5,220 bases of DNA from assembly GCA_024643945.1 (NCBI GenBank), contig JAHELX010000333.1, positions 1 through 5,220 of the forward strand. The letters run 5' to 3'. Shown here one piece after another: positions 1 through 5,220 of this stretch. Each line of letters starts with the position of its first letter. Position 1 is the stretch's first letter. This DNA is from Anaerolineales bacterium (GTDB taxonomy: Bacteria > Chloroflexota > Anaerolineae > 4572-78 > NAK82). The notes under the pieces are model-generated. The model was not told the DNA's origin. It saw only the letters and a list, made by a program, of their open reading frames with translations, and made no database searches. The position numbers were made by a program, and so were the translations under genes.

Positions 1-662
1 CCGCCCCAACCGTCGGACAGGGCGGTGCGCAGCACGTGCCGCAGAATGTGCTCCGCATCCTGGTCAGTACCTATGTGAGTGCGGTGCAGGGTCTCGACGA
101 TTTCGCGCGTGACACTGCGCGGGGCGATGCCCAGCCTGCGCCATATCTCCTGGCGCTTGGCTGGCGCCCGGCTCACGTAGGTCAGTTCACCCCGCATCTG
201 GCGAAAGTTCTCGATGGCTCGTTCGGCTACCTCCAACGCCAGGTCGTTTACCGGCCTATCGTCGGCCTGGATACCCATCAGCCTAGCCACGCTGCGCAGC
301 TTGTGCGGGTCGCGCACTTCGTAGCCGGGCGCCTCGCCCCTGGCCACGGCCTCCAGGGTGAAGGCCATGTCCAGGCCATGGTCTGAGTGGGCCGCAGCGC
401 CGGCGGCGATGGCACGGGCCAGGTTGCGCGCGGCGACAGTCTCTAACGTTGCGCCGCACACGCCCCGCTGGCCGGGCTTGACCAACCGGCATGGCCCCAT
501 GTGGCAGTTTTTACAGCACCGGCCGTCTTCGCCGATGGGACAGGGAGCCATCGCGGCAGCCCTGCTGAAGGCAGTGGACACGCCAAGGGCCTCGGCCTCT
601 CCGAGCAGCATCTGCGCAGCCGGGTCAACAGTTTGGGTCGTAACAGTGATTTTCTTGACCAT
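1..662 (-). CDS. cooS: Anaerobic Ni-Fe carbon monoxide dehydrogenase catalytic subunit, N-terminal 220 residues (gene continues past the left edge)
   Basis: CooS catalyses CO + H2O <-> CO2 + 2 H+ + 2 e- at a Ni-Fe-S C-cluster in a cytoplasmic homodimer. The visible part is the N-terminal helical domain. The cysteines C41, C49, C50, C53, C58 and C69 follow the order C-x7-C-C-x2-C-x4-C-x10-C expected for the subunit-bridging D-cluster (first two) and the B-cluster (last four). The motifs GEDGRCCKNCHMGPCR, GVCGAT, ARNLARAIAAG and AAHSDHG (H92, H95) are typical of the family. The last residues (LHRTHIGTDQDAEHIL, then TALSDGWGG) match the conserved run leading to the Rossmann-like middle domain. 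Family members are about 620-670 residues, so roughly two thirds, including all C-cluster ligands, lies outside. The ATG at 662 is chosen because AAGGAG sits 8 nt upstream. The gene follows a small ORF by 87 nt. Its accessory genes (cooC, cooF, hydrogenase or acs) cannot be seen. Identity is very secure; the physiological class is not determinable here. Confidence 0.96.
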   Translation of the reverse strand, partial: MVKKITVTTQTVDPAAQMLLGEAEALGVSTAFSRAAAMAPCPIGEDGRCCKNCHMGPCRLVKPGQRGVCGATLETVAARNLARAIAAGAAAHSDHGLDMAFTLEAVARGEAPGYEVRDPHKLRSVARLMGIQADDRPVNDLALEVAERAIENFRQMRGELTYVSRAPAKRQEIWRRLGIAPRSVTREIVETLHRTHIGTDQDAEHILRHVLRTALSDGWG

Positions 663-670
663 TCGCTTAT

Positions 671-676
671 CTCCTT
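671..676 (-). promoter_or_regulatory. Ribosome binding site of cooS
   Basis: On the minus strand AAGGAG lies 8 nt before the ATG at 662, near-ideal Shine-Dalgarno sequence and spacing. It fixes the cooS start and is clearly the strongest initiation signal adjacent to a start codon in the window, suggesting that cooS is translated independently and efficiently. Confidence 0.9.
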
Positions 677-714
677 GCGTTTCAAATTAGACCGGGGATA
701 GATGGGGTTTCATA

Positions 715-742
715 ATCATATTCCACCTATCAGTTGCTTCAG
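715..742 (-). promoter_or_regulatory. Possible promoter in the 87-nt leader of cooS
   Basis: Read on the minus strand, TATGAT (720-715) matches a sigma-70 type -10 box at five of six positions. CTGAAG (742-737) stands 16 nt upstream as a poor -35 (three of six). The leader between the TAA at 750 and the cooS ATG is locally more AT-rich than its surroundings, which fits a promoter but also makes chance matches likely. I found no CooA-like TGTCA-N6-CGACA box and no FNR-like TTGAT-N4-ATCAA box here, so CO- or redox-responsive control by those proteins is not supported. Read-through from the upstream genes is the alternative. Confidence 0.25.
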
Positions 743-749
743 GATGTCC

Positions 750-950
750 TTACTCGTTATCGGGTTGCATTCCTTTGGCTTCTTCTCCTGCTAACGCCTC
801 AGCCGCCTCAGTCAGCGTCGCGACCAATGGTCCTACTTCATCCAAGGCGACGATCACTATCTGTTGCACACCGTTGCGTTCACCGCTCAGACTCTTGATT
901 TTCAGCACCGGCTCATCCCAGGCGGTGCCGGCCGGCCATAATTCGACCAC
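750..950 (-). CDS. Small acidic protein of unknown function (about 66 residues, start uncertain)
   Basis: I do not recognise this gene. From GTG 950 it encodes 66 residues. The sequence reads like a real protein: an opening VVELWPAG, a stretch VLKIKSLSG, a hydrophobic strand VQQIVIVALDEVGPLV, then a helix-like TLTEAAEALAGEEAK and an acidic tail ending DNE. This suggests three short strands followed by a helix and a soluble cytoplasmic protein. The open frame extends upstream to a TGA at 980-978 (9 further codons, GGGKATDDL) with no ATG in it, so GTG 950 is only the best formal start. It has no good Shine-Dalgarno at normal spacing; the nearest purine run, GGGGG, is about 20 nt away. It lies between the propeller/hydrolase gene and cooS, 87 nt before cooS. 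A damaged N-terminus (frameshift at a G run, or the in-frame TGA) is a real possibility and is treated in the findings. Confidence that it is coding is moderate; function is unknown. Confidence 0.5.
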   Translation of the reverse strand: MVELWPAGTAWDEPVLKIKSLSGERNGVQQIVIVALDEVGPLVATLTEAAEALAGEEAKGMQPDNE

Positions 951-995
951 CAGGTCATCGGTAGCTTTGCCCCCACCTCACTTCCTGACTGGGGA

Positions 996-1002
996 ACCTC
1001 CT
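996..1002 (-). promoter_or_regulatory. Orphan Shine-Dalgarno-like AGGAGGT upstream of the small ORF
   Basis: A perfect AGGAGGT is present on the minus strand between the TAG at 1029 and the small ORF. The first start-like codon downstream is GTG 981, 14 nt away (longer than optimal) and in a different frame from the 66-residue ORF. It could be the remnant of the true initiation site of the small gene, or coincidence. It is reported because the small gene otherwise lacks any ribosome binding site. Confidence 0.3.
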
Positions 1003-1028
1003 GCTGCCGAAATAGCCTCAATCACTGC

Positions 1029-1367
1029 CTATTCCAAGAGAATGTCTCGGAAAAGCACGTCATCCCAGGTGAATCCCGTGCCCTGGAGTTGCGGCGCCAC
1101 GTAGCCTGCTTGCACCGTCAGTTCATTATATCCCGGCTGCAAGAACTCGCTCGGCACCGAGAAGCTGGCCGAAACCCAGGAATAGGTCCAGTCCTTCACG
1201 GGAAGATATCCCAGGAAATGCCCATTCAAGAATACGACATTGCCTGGCTCATGGCTTTGCAGTTCCATGCGTAGTTTCCAGGGTCCTTGCTCAGGATGTT
1301 TAACGTAGAACCCACCCTTCCAAATCACACTTGGATACCGGGCCCCATACAGGGGCCGGAAGGGCGG
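1029..1367 (-). pseudogene. C-terminal beta-sandwich domain in frame with the propeller/hydrolase gene, separated from it by one TGA
   Basis: Immediately after the TGA that ends the 1036-residue ORF, the same reading frame stays open for 112 codons to a TAG at 1031-1029. The translation begins PPFRPLYGARYPSVIWKGG and contains NVVFLNGHFLGYLP, WTYSWVSASFSVPSEFLQPG, YNELTVQAG and TWDDVLFRDILLE. This is the pattern of a jelly-roll, galactose-binding-like or sugar-binding beta-sandwich domain often found next to glycoside hydrolase domains. The F-LNG-LG and P--LQPGYNELTV motifs resemble those of GH2/GH35-type sandwich domains. There is no ATG and no credible ribosome binding site; the first start-like codon is GTG 1328, well inside the frame. 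It is therefore most simply the final domain of the upstream protein, cut off by a nonsense change, a sequencing error or a read-through stop. An independent small protein starting at GTG 1328 is the less likely alternative. Confidence 0.7.
1338..1359 (-). other. GC-rich hairpin 8 nt downstream of the in-frame TGA
   Basis: On the minus strand the transcript reads CCGGCCCC, loop UGUAU, GGGGCC, one bulged C, GG. This gives eight GC pairs (six contiguous, then two beyond the bulge) closed by a five-base loop. The stem begins 8 nt after the TGA at 1370-1368 and the loop starts 17 nt after it. There is no U-tract, so it is not an intrinsic terminator. Position and size resemble hairpins that stimulate stop-codon recoding, including the loose bacterial SECIS pattern (G within the first two loop bases). 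The sequence is visible directly; any function is inference. Confidence 0.45.
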
Positions 1368-4300
1368 TCACTGGCTGTCGCCCAGATGAACTTCTTCTTC
1401 CGCAGCAAGGATGAAAACTGGCGAACGGGGGGCAAAGAGCAGATCCACGATCCTCCCGAGACCCGATACGGTGGATTCATGATCGGACGAAGACAGTGCT
1501 TGTTGGAGGGCTTCACAGGCGGGCTTAGGGGTGCCATCTTGATACAAGAGGCTGTACCCGGCTTTCTCGTCCCGTTCTGACAACCCAGAGCTCAAGTTCC
1601 ACACGGCGAATCCCTTCAACCAGGGGAACTCGCCTCGTGTCTTCCGCCAGGCACGCGCCAGATAGTCAGCTTGCTCTTGCGGTGTAACGGTCAGCCAGGC
1701 ATGCTGACCCGTGCCACGCGTCGTCCAGCCGACCTCGGTGACCCAGACCGGCTTCGACTCATCTCCATAAGCTTCCATCGTGGCGCGCAGGTCCAAGATA
1801 CGGTTGAAATTGAGCCCAGCATGGGCGCCGGACGGGTCATCCGGGGGATAGGCAAAGCCATAGGGATGAGCACCCAAGGCGTCGAAAAACGGGCGCGCCC
1901 CAGCCTGGTACATGTGTTCCAGGAAGATCCGGTCGTCCAGAGCCTGTTCATCTTGCTCACTTGCAGCCGGCTGAGCATTGGTGGGTGACAGTCCGGCGCT
2001 GATCACCAGTGCCAATGGATCATTCCGTTTGATCTCAATATAAGCCCGCTGTAACAGCCGGGTGTAGGCGATGGGATCCGGGGCTGCTCCCCATTCCTGG
2101 GCCAGATTTGGTTCATTCCAGATGATGTATCCCTGGACCCGCCCCTGGTAGCGCTGGGCAACTGCCTCTACAAATCTCAGATATGCCTCCATATCAAATG
2201 GAGGCGTGTGGCCAACCGTCCCTTCCCCCTGCCCTTGCCGAGCCCACTCAGGTGGATGGTCAAGGCGTGCAATAAGGCCAAGATCATAGAAATCTGCGGC
2301 CCGGGCCAGAAAGTCGGCGTACTCCCAATGCCATTCGCCCGGTGTCGGCTCGACCTCCTCCCACGAAAGCACCTGAACTACGGCTTGAAATCCCATATCG
2401 CTGGCAAGCCGTAGCAACTCGTCGTCGGCTCTGAGGGTGTGTACTGCCGGTAGGGTCTGAGCGGGAGAATGATACCTTGACAGAAAGAGCATGCGTCTCA
2501 GCCACGTTGTGCCGCCTGACTCTTCCGTCGCCCCACGCCAGGGCGGCCTTTCAGACGGGGGGCAGGTAAAATCATAGCCCCGGAATAATCCGCGATCGGT
2601 GGCAGCGTAAACCATGCGCGCATGAGTATCAGTTAGCAGGGCGTTGACGCTGCTGTCGTCCGGGACGCCCAAAACCCGATGCCAGGTCATTCCTGCGTCG
2701 CACGACCGATAAAGGCCGGTATATCGGGTTCCGGCGTAGATGTGACCGTCGGGGAGTACGGCCAGCGCCGTCACCGTGTGATCGATCTTGTTCGCCCCGC
2801 AGCGGACCCAGTGGCTCCTATCCCGGCGACACCATAGCCCCCCAGTTGCGCCCACATAGGCTGCCTCGTCTTCTGGTTCAAAGGCGATAGCAAAAACGCT
2901 CTGACTAGTGACAGGAAGAGACACTCGCTCCCAACTCTCGCTTTGCTGATCCCAGCGAAAGAGCCCATCCTGGGTCCCGGCCCAAAGCTCCCCAGATGGA
3001 GAGCGAGCGATACACAGCACAACGTGGTGGGTCTCCATCCCATCCCAGCGCGCCTCCCACGTTTCTCCTCCATCCCTACTTTCGTAAACGCGCTCGAAAG
3101 CGAGCCGGATAAAGACGTGGTCCGGATTGTCAGGATCGACCAGTACACCGGGCATGCCGAGTGGTGACAAATCGGAGGCCACTTCCTTCCAGGTCTTTCC
3201 CCCATCGGTACTTTGCACCAGGCCGTTCTGCATACCGGCGTAGATCGTCCGCAAGGCTGCGTCGCTGGATAGGGCATAGAAACGTTTATCCCTGAAGGCT
3301 GGGGCAACGGGCTGCCATGCGTCGTTTCCAGGGGCCCGCTGATATAGGCCGGAGGGGGTCGCCGCCAGTAGCCCCCCTTCGCCATCCCAGGTCAGAGCCT
3401 CGACCTCAACGCCTCCCAGCCCTCTGAGATGACGCTGCCAGGTTCTACCTTGGTCGGCGCTCCAATAGACGCCATCCCGCGTTCCCGCATATAGCTTATA
3501 GCTGGCACCTGGTTGCCGAACGGCCACCAGATCGAGAATGGGCATTTGAGGGTGCAGGCCCGTGCTGTTGCCCTGAGAAAAGGACCAGTTTTGTCCTCTG
3601 TCCTGCGACCGGGCCACACGCCCGGTCAAGCCCACATACAGGGCGCCGTCCGGGGCCAGGGCAAAGGTATAGGCATGCTCACCCAGCGCCAGGATCGATT
3701 GCCAGGTGCGGCCGAAATCCTCGGAATCATACACCTGACTCGAGGTGCTGGCATAGACGCGGCCGCCTTCATCCTGCTCGATCAGCAGCGTTGAAACATA
3801 TTCCTCCGGCCAATCCGGCACCTGGTGCCAGGTCTCACCGGCATCGTGACTTATCCAGAGCCCCTTACCTGAGGTGCCTATGAAGATATGACGCCCCGTG
3901 GAAGACACAGCCGCAGTCAATGCCTGGGGTTCCCGGCGAAGCCATGTCCAGCTTCCATCCCCTTCCCCCCGAAATAGGCCTCGATCGGCGGCGACGACAT
4001 AGATATGTCCAACCTCATCCAGCATCAGGGAAAAGACTGGCCCGTCGAACTCAGAAACGGACTGCCAGATGGCCGAGGCGGCTGGGCGGAAGAACAGCCC
4101 CCCGGCCGTCCCTGCCCACCAACACTGGTGTCCGGAGTCCCACAATAGTGTCAAGGCGGGATGGTTGCAAGGCCCCTGGCAGTCCTTTGCCCACGTCTGA
4201 CCGCCATCGGTGGAATACCAAAGCCCTGGCAGACTATAGGTTGCGGCATATAGGGTGTCAGGATGCCCTGGATCTATCGCCAGGCTTACCACAGGGGCGA

Positions 4301-4478
4301 AGGAAGGCAGTCCTGCATCCCATGGTTCCCAACCAGAGGGCTTAGCCAGCGCGGTCAGGCTCGGCCGTTCGTGACAAGGAAAAGAGACAGCGATAAGCAG
4401 GAGGATGAACACAACCACTCGACAGCAAGACCCGGTGCCTGAGGATGATAATCTCAATGGCCAAAGACAATTCAACAT
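1368..4478 (-). CDS. Exported Asp-box beta-propeller protein fused to a clan GH-A glycoside hydrolase domain (1036 residues)
   Basis: Residues 20-34 (RVVVFILLLIAVSFP) form a hydrophobic export or anchor segment; C35 lacks a proper lipobox. Residues 64-640 hold 14 repeats of about 42 residues. Eight carry a canonical Asp-box S-x-D-x-G-x-x-W (at S89, S210, S252, S291, S340, S423, S467, S592) and the rest are degenerate. Fourteen units suggest two seven-bladed propellers, as in VPS10/sortilin-like, HCF136-like or GH74 proteins. Residues about 676-995 are a TIM-barrel hydrolase of the GH39/GH5 type: WEEVEPTPGEW, WNEPN with acid/base E789, GAHPYGF, and VTEVGW with nucleophile E915. Substrate is unknown; the likely role is extracellular polysaccharide binding or cleavage. 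The ATG at 4478 precedes the export segment but has no clear ribosome binding site; it lies 47 nt after the metallo-hydrolase stop, so coupling or co-transcription is plausible. The TGA at 1368 appears premature because the frame continues into another domain. Architecture is well supported, the exact GH family is not. Confidence 0.88.
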   Translation of the reverse strand: MLNCLWPLRLSSSGTGSCCRVVVFILLLIAVSFPCHERPSLTALAKPSGWEPWDAGLPSFAPVVSLAIDPGHPDTLYAATYSLPGLWYSTDGGQTWAKDCQGPCNHPALTLLWDSGHQCWWAGTAGGLFFRPAASAIWQSVSEFDGPVFSLMLDEVGHIYVVAADRGLFRGEGDGSWTWLRREPQALTAAVSSTGRHIFIGTSGKGLWISHDAGETWHQVPDWPEEYVSTLLIEQDEGGRVYASTSSQVYDSEDFGRTWQSILALGEHAYTFALAPDGALYVGLTGRVARSQDRGQNWSFSQGNSTGLHPQMPILDLVAVRQPGASYKLYAGTRDGVYWSADQGRTWQRHLRGLGGVEVEALTWDGEGGLLAATPSGLYQRAPGNDAWQPVAPAFRDKRFYALSSDAALRTIYAGMQNGLVQSTDGGKTWKEVASDLSPLGMPGVLVDPDNPDHVFIRLAFERVYESRDGGETWEARWDGMETHHVVLCIARSPSGELWAGTQDGLFRWDQQSESWERVSLPVTSQSVFAIAFEPEDEAAYVGATGGLWCRRDRSHWVRCGANKIDHTVTALAVLPDGHIYAGTRYTGLYRSCDAGMTWHRVLGVPDDSSVNALLTDTHARMVYAATDRGLFRGYDFTCPPSERPPWRGATEESGGTTWLRRMLFLSRYHSPAQTLPAVHTLRADDELLRLASDMGFQAVVQVLSWEEVEPTPGEWHWEYADFLARAADFYDLGLIARLDHPPEWARQGQGEGTVGHTPPFDMEAYLRFVEAVAQRYQGRVQGYIIWNEPNLAQEWGAAPDPIAYTRLLQRAYIEIKRNDPLALVISAGLSPTNAQPAASEQDEQALDDRIFLEHMYQAGARPFFDALGAHPYGFAYPPDDPSGAHAGLNFNRILDLRATMEAYGDESKPVWVTEVGWTTRGTGQHAWLTVTPQEQADYLARAWRKTRGEFPWLKGFAVWNLSSGLSERDEKAGYSLLYQDGTPKPACEALQQALSSSDHESTVSGLGRIVDLLFAPRSPVFILAAEEEVHLGDSQ
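2559..4289 (-). repeat. Fourteen tandem Asp-box/BNR-type protein repeats (coding)
   Basis: Each unit, about 42 codons long, has a core strand such as LYAAT, IFIGT, LYVGL, LYAGT, IYAGM, LWAGT, AYVGA, IYAGT or VYAAT, then a G-L/V-Y/W/F turn, then the Asp-box or its decayed form ending in W. Unit cores fall near residues 78, 120, 160, 198, 241, 280, 329, 370, 412, 456, 498, 540, 580 and 623 of the protein. The final unit lacks the Asp-box and its W. The repeats are divergent at DNA level, so this is an old propeller array rather than a recent tandem duplication. Confidence 0.85.
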
Positions 4479-4525
4479 CGATTGCGTACTCGCTTTGAGA
4501 GGTGCCGGAAAGCAATGATCATCAG

Positions 4526-5220
4526 TCAGGGCGCGATCTCGATTATCTGCCCTGCTCCGCTTGCGATAAAGTCTTCCCGATACACTTCGCGGAAAAGGCG
4601 GAGGGCGTTATCGCCCGTGCAATGGCTGGGAGCTACCTTTTGCACGCCCAGCCGTTGGAACTCGGCAATGATCTCCTTAACTGCTGCTTCACTGGCTCCG
4701 CCCAGGTGGAAGCCGCCCAGCACCAGGTAGACTTTATCCCCGCCAATCTCTGCCGCCCGCGCCACCATCTCCGCGATGCCGGGATGGGCGCAACCTGTAA
4801 CCACCACCAGCCCCCGGCTCGTCTTCAGCACCAGCGCCTGCTCGATGATGCCTGATCCCATCTCGCCGGTAGTGTACACGCCATCCGCGATCTTGGCAGC
4901 CTGTCCCACTTCAACCACATCGGCCTGAGCCCGGACTCGCGACTTGAAATCGGAGGGAAAGGAGCGAGGGAGATAAACCGTGGGGCGGGCATCTGCCCTC
5001 AGCAGACTCTCCAGCCCGCCGGTGTGATCCCCATGGATGTGAGAAAGGACGACGACTTCGATGCTCTTAGGGTCAACTCCCAGCGTTGCCATATTCCGCA
5101 GCAGCCTGGCTCCATCACCGCCGGTGTCAAAGAGAATAGTCTTCTCTCCGGTCTCGACCAGACAAGCAAAGCCCCAGGCGGTTTGCAGCCGTGGATCGTA
5201 GGCGATGTTGTCGTATACAA
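4526..5220 (-). CDS. Metallo-beta-lactamase-fold hydrolase, dihydropterin-synthase-like (COG1237 type), 5' end beyond the window
   Basis: The visible 230 residues start VYDNIAYDPRLQTAWGFACL and end QIIEIAP before a TGA. The frame is open to the right edge, and family members normally start only a few residues before the Y/CDN motif, so nearly the whole protein is here. In visible numbering, ILFDTGG (D31), SHIHGDHTGG (H60, H62, D64, H65), VVTGCAHPG (H145), GGFHLGG (H171) and PSHCTGD (H199) give the two-metal HxHxDH site and the extra family histidines. This set, with the TTGEM motif, fits the subfamily named after 7,8-dihydropterin-6-methyl-4-(ribofuranosyl)aminobenzene 5'-phosphate synthase, a methanopterin-pathway enzyme in archaea. 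Most bacterial members have no proven substrate and no pterin gene is next to it, so that name should not be taken as function. It appears soluble and cytoplasmic. It is the first visible gene of the leftward run; an internal ATG at 5092 is not the start because the conserved N-terminal strand lies upstream of it. Confidence 0.9.
   Translation of the reverse strand, partial: VYDNIAYDPRLQTAWGFACLVETGEKTILFDTGGDGARLLRNMATLGVDPKSIEVVVLSHIHGDHTGGLESLLRADARPTVYLPRSFPSDFKSRVRAQADVVEVGQAAKIADGVYTTGEMGSGIIEQALVLKTSRGLVVVTGCAHPGIAEMVARAAEIGGDKVYLVLGGFHLGGASEAAVKEIIAEFQRLGVQKVAPSHCTGDNALRLFREVYREDFIASGAGQIIEIAP

Noticed and set aside
443..685. Minus-strand open frame of 80 codons across the cooS start
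   Set aside because: The cooS frame through the same bases carries the whole conserved cysteine motif and a ribosome binding site; this frame is an arginine/serine-rich shadow.
926..937. GGCCGGCC palindrome inside the small ORF
   Set aside because: It is a short GC-rich symmetric stretch encoding PAG with no loop; it is expected in this base composition and is not a terminator.
1368..1370. Genome-wide reassignment of TGA to a sense codon
   Set aside because: The metallo-hydrolase gene ends with TGA at its expected length, TGG is used freely for Trp, and the high GC does not suggest it; a local event is simpler.
2771..3385. Minus-strand open frame of 204 codons inside the propeller gene
   Set aside because: It overlaps the propeller frame entirely, has a proline/serine/arginine-rich shadow composition and no family motifs; the Asp-box repeats in the other frame explain this DNA.
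3920..4345. Plus-strand open frame of 141 codons
   Set aside because: It lies opposite the propeller N-terminal part, is arginine/proline-rich and has no recognisable motif.
4472..4522. Possible 16-codon leader peptide (MIIAFRHLSKRVRNRC) whose stop overlaps the ATG at 4478
   Set aside because: The ATGTTGA overlap would suit translational coupling, but there is no ribosome binding site before ATG 4522 and such a short frame is expected by chance.

Overview
The window looks like a bacterial chromosomal segment of moderately high GC, with all supported genes on the minus strand (transcribed right to left). The partial gene at the left end is a nickel carbon monoxide dehydrogenase (cooS), so the organism is probably an anaerobe. 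The exported Asp-box propeller/glycoside hydrolase would fit Chloroflexota (Anaerolineae-like) or another anaerobe, but this placement is an inference from gene content only.

Layout in the direction of transcription. (1) 5220-4526: a metallo-beta-lactamase-fold hydrolase of the dihydropterin-synthase-like type (COG1237 style), missing only its extreme N-terminus beyond the window. (2) 4478-1368: a 1036-residue secreted or membrane-anchored protein. It has an N-terminal hydrophobic segment, 14 Asp-box/BNR-type repeats (two seven-bladed propellers if the count is right), then a clan GH-A (GH39/GH5-like) barrel with both catalytic glutamates. (3) The same frame continues past a single TGA (1368-1370) for 112 codons to a TAG at 1029. 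This stretch reads as an intact beta-sandwich domain, so the gene is interrupted by one in-frame stop, which is followed closely by a strong GC hairpin. (4) 950-750: a small unrecognised ORF, still in the same frame, with an unclear start. (5) 662-1: cooS, with an excellent ribosome binding site and a complete set of B/D-cluster cysteines, running off the left edge.

The gaps are short (47 nt, none to about 80 nt, and 87 nt) and everything is co-directional, so one transcription unit is possible. The 87-nt leader before cooS may carry its own promoter. I see no functional link between the extracellular glycosidase-like protein and the CO dehydrogenase beyond adjacency. No RNA genes, insertion sequences, CRISPR arrays or convincing intrinsic terminators are visible. 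The points most worth checking are the in-frame TGA with its downstream hairpin, the two-propeller/hydrolase fusion, and the identity and start of the small gene before cooS.
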